Assembly: GCA_977017575.1 (NCBI GenBank)
Contig: CDRNVI010000027.1
Location: forward strand, 217,689 to 281,688
DNA: 64,000 nucleotides
Direction: 5' to 3'
From: Paramoeba atlantica
Lineage: Eukaryota; Discosea
Below the pieces are notes generated by a model. That model searched no databases, was not told the DNA's origin, and saw only the letters and a list, made by a program, of their open reading frames with translations. Of this stretch, positions 17,609 through 23,727 are shown piece by piece. Each line of letters opens with the position of its first letter. Within the stretch, counting starts at the first letter, position 1. The translations under genes and the position numbers were made by a program.

Positions 17609-20367
17609 GGAATGCCCCCCACCCCTATTACTCGTGCCCCTTGCCTCAGGCGGCAAAGGGCTCCTACCGCTCCAACCTTACAAACGCGCTTACCCCGACG
17701 GGACTCTCCGGTGAGGCGTCCTCGACCCCCTCTTTCTTCCAATCCTCCCCTTCCTCATGTTGTTTCCACTCGTCCTCCGCGAAGTCGGTCCCTTCCCATA
17801 CGCGCACTAAACCAGTCCGCAGGAGAAAAACCCGCCGCAGACCGCAACGCCATTCTCCAAGCCATCCTTCGCCGTCCTCCGAACGACCCACGCACACTAC
17901 AACTGAGCGACGCTCTCGAACCGATGTGGGCCACGACCACATGGGCCAACAGGGAGCGAATTTGGCTACGTATGCAGCAGTACTGCGCGGCAAAGGGTGT
18001 TCCTTCAAATTCCACAAACGCGGTTCTCTTCCTACATTCGCTGCCTCTAGCCAGCTCGACGAGAATGGGTTACGCAGGAGGCTTGCGAACTTTATTTCAG
18101 TTAATGGGGGAAGAGTCGACTCCCTTAAAACTATATATAAAGGCCCTGCAAGCACAGGGGGGGCTAGAGCCCACGCGCCAAATGCAGCCCGTCAACCCCA
18201 TTCTTCTACAAAAGCTACGCCGACACTTGAATCCGAAGGAGAGCATGTGTTGCCTCCTATGCTGGAAGGCAGCGGCGCGTTGGACCGAGACCGCGGATTT
18301 AAGAAGAGAACAGTTCGTGAGTGTAACAAGCTGCGAAGTGATAATTTATTGGGGGAGGGGGACAAAGACCACACGCCTAAACCCTTTTCGACCACACCTT
18401 TACGCCATTGTAACTGGGCCAGGAACGCCAGAACTCGCGCAGCATATCCAAAGCATGAACCCCGGGCAACGACTCTGTTACACGACAGTCCGCGAGATGG
18501 GCCATCAAATACGATCAATACTCGGTCAGGGGTACGGGACGCACTCTATCAAAAGGGGGGCAATCACTCATCTGTTTCACGAAATCTCTCTCGGAAATTT
18601 GCGCATGCAGGAGGTTCAAAACCTAACAAAACACCAGAACATAGAATCACTGCTCAGATACAATGCAAACAGCGTTACAACGGCACGGGCCCTCGGGACA
18701 CAACGAGTGTCTGCACTCCTTCCGGTACTTTAACAACCTCTCATGTTACAAAGTGTTTTCACGAAGTCCCCTATCTCCGTAGGCACTCCGTTATATGTGC
18801 CCGCCGTAGCTCGCGGCTCGCTATACCGAAGGATATGAGTCTACCCCTCCATGTGAAAAAGTCAATCCCGGTGATTAAATTGGACAAAGTGAAGGAATGG
18901 TTAAATCCTGCGGCAGCCACACGTTTTCGCAAGGTACTAAATGAACTTTTATGGGTTCCTACAGGCCCGTACCCCGAGCCTTCGGTACGTGGTTCTTTGC
19001 CCGAGGAAGACATACGTCTACTTGAGGACGCCGGCGTTATAAGCAAGGTTTCGGGGAAGGACCTACTCAAAAGACCATCCATGCAATATATGATCCCCTT
19101 TACAGTGGTTGAAACCGACGATGAAGGTAATCAACGCCGCAGGTTTATATCCTGGACACGAGATGACAACAACAGGCTTTTAAATTATGAACCGGAAGTT
19201 GCGCTGTATCACCCATCCAAATATCTACACAAAGCACATGATGCTATGGCAGTGAAGCGCGACTTCACTTGTGGTTTTTACCAAATTAGTATTCCCTTGA
19301 AGGCACGGCCCAAGTTTAGATTTCGATCGACATTGGGCGAAGTTTTCGAGATGAACGTTCTTCCCATGGGTCATCGCTGCGCACCAGAAATCATGCACAC
19401 TGTTACCGCCGCAATTGCCGGCGAGAGGTCGGTGTGTCAGGAGCGTTTCTCGTTTCACAGAGGTGCCACTGACGTTTACGTCGACGGAGTTCGTTTTTCG
19501 GGGACAGCGAACGATGCCGTCGAATACGCTCGCTTTATTGACGAGCGGTGTTCCAAAGCAAACGGCCTCTTTAAAGACGCCGGACAGCCCCCTGCTTTGA
19601 AGTATGTTTTCAATGGGGTGGCTTTCGACCACGACACTCATACGGTCTGCCTGGGACCGAGAGTGGTCAGTAAACTGCAAAAAGACAAATTTCATAAATT
19701 GTCTTTTGGTGATCTTGAGGCGGCGGTGGGGCGTCTTCTGTATGGATCTGCAGTCTTGCGGCTCAATATGCCACGCTTTTATTTCGCGATGAAAGTCGCG
19801 CAGCGTAGGATCAACTTATTAAATCGCTGTCCGTATTTGATCGACAAGCCAGTTGATCTTCCGGTAGTTACTCGTTCTACACTTACCGAATGGCGAAATG
19901 AATTGATATGCAATCTTCCCCGACCCCCGCCTCCTCATCCTGACACCGTTCCTCACCACCACAAGTTATACACGGATGCTTCTGCGAAGGGATGGGGGGC
20001 CATCATTTACCTTGATTCTGGGGAGGTATTAATTACTGGTGAGGCATGGCCGAAAAATTTTAAGTATGAAGTGAATCGGGCCGAAGCGATGGCGGTCCGC
20101 TTAGCTATTAAAAAGTTTGCTATGCACTCCCCCAAAGGAACGTGCTTGGATATCTTCGTGGATAACACCTCCTGTAAGGCAGCGTTGAACAGGAGATTAT
20201 CGAAGTCAGAAGGAGTGTCAAAGGAATTGAAAGAAATAATACGAGACACTGAGAAACGTGGGATTTGTGTCGAGGCGAGATATGTGTCTACGTTGAACAA
20301 TCCGGCCGATCATATAAGTCGGGGTAAAGAAGTTGACATTAAACAGATTGAAAAGTGTGTGATGTAA
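17455..20367 (+). CDS. RT-RNase H of A-2 (-1 frame, overlapping YR)
   Basis: 970 open codons in the -1 frame relative to Gag-YR. The first 430 codons overlap the Gag end and all of YR; conserved RT starts about 18742. Motifs: RRRFISWTR, KRDFTCGFYQISIP (A), MNVLPMGHRCAPE (B), VYVDGVRFSG (C, 19477-19488, YxDG). RNase H: YTDASAKGWGA, NRAEAMAVRLA, IFVDNTSC, NPADHISRG. Copies element RNA into DNA and removes the RNA strand. There is no ATG at the YR/RT border; the first in-frame ATG near RT is about 18835, so frameshifting or an upstream start is needed. No obvious slippery heptamer found. Confidence 0.86.
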   Translation: MSPAGPHSCGLPADGSGPAPVSSLPSDESGFSRRGGGRRRPLRRRNTGFPLGNAPHPYYSCPLPQAAKGSYRSNLTNALTPTGLSGEASSTPSFFQSSPSSCCFHSSSAKSVPSHTRTKPVRRRKTRRRPQRHSPSHPSPSSERPTHTTTERRSRTDVGHDHMGQQGANLATYAAVLRGKGCSFKFHKRGSLPTFAASSQLDENGLRRRLANFISVNGGRVDSLKTIYKGPASTGGARAHAPNAARQPHSSTKATPTLESEGEHVLPPMLEGSGALDRDRGFKKRTVRECNKLRSDNLLGEGDKDHTPKPFSTTPLRHCNWARNARTRAAYPKHEPRATTLLHDSPRDGPSNTINTRSGVRDALYQKGGNHSSVSRNLSRKFAHAGGSKPNKTPEHRITAQIQCKQRYNGTGPRDTTSVCTPSGTLTTSHVTKCFHEVPYLRRHSVICARRSSRLAIPKDMSLPLHVKKSIPVIKLDKVKEWLNPAAATRFRKVLNELLWVPTGPYPEPSVRGSLPEEDIRLLEDAGVISKVSGKDLLKRPSMQYMIPFTVVETDDEGNQRRRFISWTRDDNNRLLNYEPEVALYHPSKYLHKAHDAMAVKRDFTCGFYQISIPLKARPKFRFRSTLGEVFEMNVLPMGHRCAPEIMHTVTAAIAGERSVCQERFSFHRGATDVYVDGVRFSGTANDAVEYARFIDERCSKANGLFKDAGQPPALKYVFNGVAFDHDTHTVCLGPRVVSKLQKDKFHKLSFGDLEAAVGRLLYGSAVLRLNMPRFYFAMKVAQRRINLLNRCPYLIDKPVDLPVVTRSTLTEWRNELICNLPRPPPPHPDTVPHHHKLYTDASAKGWGAIIYLDSGEVLITGEAWPKNFKYEVNRAEAMAVRLAIKKFAMHSPKGTCLDIFVDNTSCKAALNRRLSKSEGVSKELKEIIRDTEKRGICVEARYVSTLNNPADHISRGKEVDIKQIEKCVM
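17612..18733 (+). CDS. Tyrosine recombinase (YR) of A-2
   Basis: 373 codons. Basic/proline-rich N-terminal 65 residues, core-binding region (DALEPMWATTTWANRERIW, LASSTRMGYAG), catalytic domain with Arg in ARWTETADLRREQ, Lys in RGTKTTRLN, the H-x-x-[R/K] box as GTHSIKRGAIT (18542-18556), His in KHQN and the nucleophile Tyr in RYN nine residues later. Would recombine the circular cDNA through the B/A junction site. Same frame as Gag after one UAG. The second catalytic Arg position is Lys, as in every YR copy here. Confidence 0.87.
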   Translation: MPPTPITRAPCLRRQRAPTAPTLQTRLPRRDSPVRRPRPPLSSNPPLPHVVSTRPPRSRSLPIRALNQSAGEKPAADRNAILQAILRRPPNDPRTLQLSDALEPMWATTTWANRERIWLRMQQYCAAKGVPSNSTNAVLFLHSLPLASSTRMGYAGGLRTLFQLMGEESTPLKLYIKALQAQGGLEPTRQMQPVNPILLQKLRRHLNPKESMCCLLCWKAAARWTETADLRREQFVSVTSCEVIIYWGRGTKTTRLNPFRPHLYAIVTGPGTPELAQHIQSMNPGQRLCYTTVREMGHQIRSILGQGYGTHSIKRGAITHLFHEISLGNLRMQEVQNLTKHQNIESLLRYNANSVTTARALGTQRVSALLPVL

Positions 20368-20371
20368 AGGG

Positions 20372-20402
20372 CACGATAATAGACCGGTCATCTATTATTG
20401 TG
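20372..20402 (+). other. Stem-loop after the A-2 RT stop
   Basis: Same 12-bp stem (CACGATAATAGA/TCTATTATTGTG) as at 13519-13549 in A-1, four bases after the stop codon. Confidence 0.6.
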
Positions 20403-20486
20403 TTATCCTTCCCTAGTTATTTTCGAAAAAAAAAAAAAAAAATTACTGTGTGTTTGGGAAAATATTGTGACGTGTGTGTGGGCAGG

Positions 20487-21169
20487 TAGCCGCCGGGTTT
20501 GGCGGGTGCAACCCGCTAACATAGTGATATATTATAAATTTATATTGTTTGTTTTGAAAGGCCTATTTTGTCAAGATGATGTAGAAGCTACATACGTTTC
20601 AATTTGCTTTTCATGTATATGATATGAATAGGTGAACTCATGTGAAAATAAATTATTATTTCATCTTTATAGTTATTTTCTTTTATGTCCTGTGCGGCCC
20701 CTCGGTGTGGATTTCTAGAAGTCTACGCATGGAAATTTAACCGAGGGGCTAATATCGGGTCAAATGCCCCGGAAGGGGGTTATAATTTTCATTGTTCTTT
20801 TCCCCGAAAGGGGGTTGTAATTGAATCATGTATAAAAGCTACAATATGTATTCTGAAAATTTACATATTTACTGATTACTTACTTGTAGAATCTTTTTCC
20901 TTTACGCGTTTTTTGTCCCACCCACCAAACCCCCATCCTATAGCCGCCGGGTTTGGCGGGTGCAACCCGCTAACATAGTGATATATTATAAATTTATATT
21001 GTTTGTTTTGAAAGGCCTATTTTGTCAAGATGATGTAGAAGCTACATACGTTTCAATTTGCTTTTCATGTATATGATATGAATAGGTGAACTCATGTGAA
21101 AATAAATTATTATTTCATCTTTATAGTTATTTTCTTTTATGTCCTGTGCGGCCCCTCGGTGTGGATTTC
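20487..21169 (+). repeat. B1-A2-B2 split direct repeats of A-2
   Basis: B1 20487-20715 and B2 20941-21169 (229 bp each), A2 20716-20914, C-rich spacer CCCACCCACCAAACCCCC between A2 and B2. The B1/A2 junction reads TGTGGATTTC then TAGAAGTCTACG. Confidence 0.9.
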
Positions 21170-21428
21170 ATAGACGGTATTCGATTTGCCGGAACCCGTG
21201 AAGAATGCATCAAATTTGTTAAATTTGTTGACGGACGGTGTGCTCAAGTCGGTGGCTTATTTAAGGAGACCGGATCCGACCCTTCCAAGGAATATGTGTT
21301 CAATGGAGTCCTGTACAATCATGAAACCCACAAGGTCAGCCTGGGACCTAGGGTTTTACAAAAAATGTCGCGCGATCGCTATCGTAACATAACGTTTTCT
21401 CAACTGGAGACGGCGGTGGGGCGCCTCA
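21170..21428 (+). pseudogene. Family D YR-element RT fragment, part 2
   Basis: Continues from 16041: IDGIRFAGTREECIKFVKFV, then YVFNGVLYNHETHKVSLGPR and LETAVGRL, all with equivalents in the RTs of A, B and C. It breaks off at about 21428, where a spliced-leader-headed sequence begins. Confirms that the Gly of YxDG is also present in lineage D. Confidence 0.8.
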
Positions 21429-21437
21429 AAACAGATA

Positions 21438-21473
21438 CTTTAACGATAAAGATACAGTTTCTGTACCTTGTTG
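21438..21473 (+). other. Spliced-leader relic upstream of the 251-codon ORF
   Basis: CTTTAACGATAAAGATACAG then TTTCTGTACCTTGTTG, the same unit as at 16238-16271, fused to a 31-nt leader before ATG 21505. Marks the 5' end of a reverse-transcribed trans-spliced mRNA. Confidence 0.8.
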
Positions 21474-21504
21474 AATTCTTTTCTTTATCTCATTCTTACG
21501 CCCT

Positions 21505-22260
21505 ATGGTCACAACCCGATCCAAAGCTAAGCAGGGCACAGGTTTCGAGCGAGAAGCGAACGAGCATGAGCTAGGGTCATGGAATCAATTTGAAGCAAAC
21601 AAACATCTCGTCGAGGGAGTAAGCACATACGATGAGAGTCTATATACCACTCCTCTCCCACCCGTTCCCTCGTCTGAATTGTCGGAACGTGCCGAAAAGA
21701 TTGCCCGCGACATTAAAGACTCGGTAGAAGGTGAAACGCCAGACACAGGGCACCAGAACACAGCCACCGAAAAAGAACTTTTCTCTAGCATCCTCCCGGC
21801 CGTGAGTTCGTCGACCGAGAGTTCCGAGTTTCAGTTTGAAGGAACCCACCCATCTTCACTCAGCCAGCTCAAAAAATCTAATCAGGCTGTGAAGGGGAAG
21901 GTCCTCAGGTCGAGCCGCTCCGAATATGACTATGAGGAAAATAAGTTAGCATTTCCCGATCTTACACCTCCGGATCTCGATTTCTCAGTGGCCAAAAGTT
22001 GTAGAGGACGCAAAAAGAAGAAACGCCCGAAGGGTATCACTCTCTCCCAGTTGAGTACGAGGCTCGGGGCTACTGTCGAGCTGAGTGCCGAGTCCGGGGT
22101 GGACAGCGAAGACCGGGACAACACAGACTCCATTTTGAACTCCTCCAGGCAATGTACTCCTGTAACAGAACATGTGGACAACTCCTCGGGAGAAATGTTC
22201 CACGACGGACGGAACGAAACTTTCTGTACCTTGTTGCCTATTTTTTCGTTAAACGGTTAA
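21505..22260 (+). CDS. Unknown protein (251 codons), probable 5' portion of a retroelement ORF
   Basis: ATG lies 31 nt after a spliced-leader relic, so this start is well supported. The product begins MVTTRSKAKQG and is rich in Ser, Glu and Lys, with a basic stretch CRGRKKKKRPKG near residue 170; no domain recognised. The last codons (from about 22221) come from a second spliced-leader relic that cuts the frame, so the natural C-terminus is lost. It may be the N-terminal part of a non-LTR element like families E or F. Confidence 0.45.
   Translation: MVTTRSKAKQGTGFEREANEHELGSWNQFEANKHLVEGVSTYDESLYTTPLPPVPSSELSERAEKIARDIKDSVEGETPDTGHQNTATEKELFSSILPAVSSSTESSEFQFEGTHPSSLSQLKKSNQAVKGKVLRSSRSEYDYEENKLAFPDLTPPDLDFSVAKSCRGRKKKKRPKGITLSQLSTRLGATVELSAESGVDSEDRDNTDSILNSSRQCTPVTEHVDNSSGEMFHDGRNETFCTLLPIFSLNG
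22221..22236 (+). other. Partial spliced-leader relic at the 5' end of an F-type element
   Basis: TTTCTGTACCTTGTTG, the last 16 bases of the leader, fused to CCTATTTTTTCGTTAAACGG and then ATG 22266. Confidence 0.7.
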
Positions 22261-22265
22261 CTTAT

Positions 22266-22589
22266 ATGTCATCTCCTCAAGTGAGCGAACTGATACACAA
22301 CGATCGAGGAATGAATAAATCACTTTGTGTCAAAAGTAAACTAAAGAAGTTGCGTCGAATCAAAGTGATTAACAGCGCAAAAGAGCTCTCAACGACATGG
22401 GCAGATCACGAGAATTACGATTTCCCTCCACGACACAAAATTAAGATTAGGAAATCACCAAGTTCAGACTCAGACTCTGGCTCGGGCGGTATCTCACCTC
22501 CAGATGAACTTCCTTCCGAGGATGAACATTCCAGTGCGATGTCAACGGATGGCGATGACCAGGAGGTAATACAAGAACAGGTATTTTAA
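22266..22589 (+). CDS. N-terminal fragment of an F-type non-LTR ORF
   Basis: 107 codons from an ATG 29 nt after a spliced-leader relic. It shares KKLRRIKVI and WADHENY with the N-terminal part of the minus-strand F element (56534-55902: PRIKIIGSKE, WADHETH), followed by an acidic, Ser-rich stretch. Ends at TAA 22589 next to T-runs and a piece of the F 3' UTR (CGCTTATTTTCTCTGCGTAAAG at 22668-22689), so the element is mostly deleted internally. Confidence 0.55.
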   Translation: MSSPQVSELIHNDRGMNKSLCVKSKLKKLRRIKVINSAKELSTTWADHENYDFPPRHKIKIRKSPSSDSDSGSGGISPPDELPSEDEHSSAMSTDGDDQEVIQEQVF

Positions 22590-23057
22590 AAAACAAACAA
22601 ATTTTTTTTTTTTTCTTACGATGCGTGAACCAACCTTCCAACTGCTGACTCCATTTTTTTTTTTTATCGCTTATTTTCTCTGCGTAAAGTTGCAACAAAA
22701 TTTACGTCATCGATGTATGAAACTTACGAACGGGCATCCAAAATCAAAGTTATAAATGAACAAAAACAGAAACGTTCTCACGATTCTGCATAGGCGGAAG
22801 AGGGGGAAGAGTAGTAGTATGAATGAGAAACCTAAACAACGGTACGATCATCAAGGAAACTAGCAACATTCGTAACAAAATTAGATTTCATTGAAAATCT
22901 AATATTAGGATTATGAATAAAATAGGATTAGGATTCGTGGGAGGAGGAAAGGGGGGAGAGCTCGCTGAGGTCTTTCTCTAGGCAAGAGAAAGAGTAAAGA
23001 AAAGAGAGAGAAGGGAGAAAGACAGAAAGCTCTGTTCGCATTTGAGGAACATTTTTG
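22590..23057 (+). other. Non-coding: F 3' UTR piece and purine-rich DNA
   Basis: T-runs at 22601-22613 and 22652-22665, the F 3' UTR piece at 22668-22695, then AT- and GA-rich DNA (about 22920-23035 is strongly purine-rich). No ORF or RNA structure I can support. Confidence 0.5.
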
Positions 23058-23059
23058 AC

Positions 23060-23704
23060 CTAAGATCGAAGTCCTCCGATCCAGTTCTCCTTCGGGATGT
23101 AATGACGAAGTTGCGAAACAACCGTGTATGCCGTCATCTTTTCGATTTCGAGCTGAAGGGCTTGCCGTACGTTTTCGTATTTTAACTGGGCTCGGTTCGC
23201 CAACGCCTTCAACAGCACTTTCGTGTCGTTATGTAGTAGGCCACAATCAGTTGTGGCCAGGCAACGAAAAGAATCGCTATCGACGCCTTTTTCTACGACG
23301 TATTTCTTGAACTTCTTATCAATAACTTGCTGCATCAGTGCTGTGCTAGTTTGTTTGGCATAGCTGGCGCAGCAAGTGTGAACAACGGTGAAATCGTACA
23401 GGACTTCCCCCATGTGGGGCCACATGATGGCAAGGTCGGGGCCAGAACGAATGCGGCGGGCTTTGCACGGATGTTGCTCGGAAACCTCGGCTGAGATGGT
23501 GCATTTACATTTCGTGCAGAAATAGGAGGAATATATGCGTGGCTCAATGACCGAAGGCAATCCAGCTTTGGAACACAAATCGGCGAGATAACGGACGATG
23601 TGGGAGTGCTTGCGCGTACAGTTCATTCCTGAGCACCGGGAGCATCCTGCGACGTGGGAAATGATACTGGAAGGCGACTCTTGACTGCAGCAGCCCGGAC
23701 AAGG
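23060..23704 (-). pseudogene. C-terminal (zinc finger and RLE) fragment of an F-type element
   Basis: Reading right to left: CPGCCSQESPSSIISHVAGC (CCHC), a second Cys/His cluster CTKCKC..HPC, then RSGPDLAIMWPHMGEVLYDF with the PD..D pattern of restriction-like endonucleases, ending GGLRS-stop. About 215 codons, very similar to the C-terminus of F-1. It lies head to head against F-1, whose ORF begins at about 23707 in the opposite direction. Confidence 0.75.
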
Positions 23705-23727
23705 TATTTTCCAAATCTCCGGATCGT

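Larger units (their letters stand above)
16042..21169 (+). mobile_element. YR retrotransposon family A, copy 2 (A-2), complete
   Basis: A 5,128-bp element: A1 16042-16239, a spliced-leader relic, Gag, YR, RT-RNase H, stem-loop, B1 20487-20715, A2 20716-20914, spacer, B2 20941-21169. Starts TAGAAGTCTACG, ends GTGTGGATTTC. The flanks GATATTTAC and ATAGACGG join in frame inside the family D RT, with no duplication. All three genes are open, so this copy could be active. It provides the empty-site sequence proving the B-1 and C-1 insertions. Confidence 0.93.

Noticed and set aside
17606-17640. -1 slippery heptamer at the Gag end (C-run in ATGCCCCCCACC)
   Set aside because: Codon phase does not fit X-XXY-YYZ slippage, and the run is not preserved in family C.
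17189-17656. Long minus-strand ORFs opposite Gag, YR and RT of several elements
   Set aside because: They mirror the coding strand, recur only where that gene recurs, and have no recognisable domain.
17455-18730. Separate protein encoded by the -1 frame over YR as an independent gene
   Set aside because: Composition (Arg/Ser-rich, no domain) looks like a shadow of YR; kept only as the 5' extension of the RT frame.
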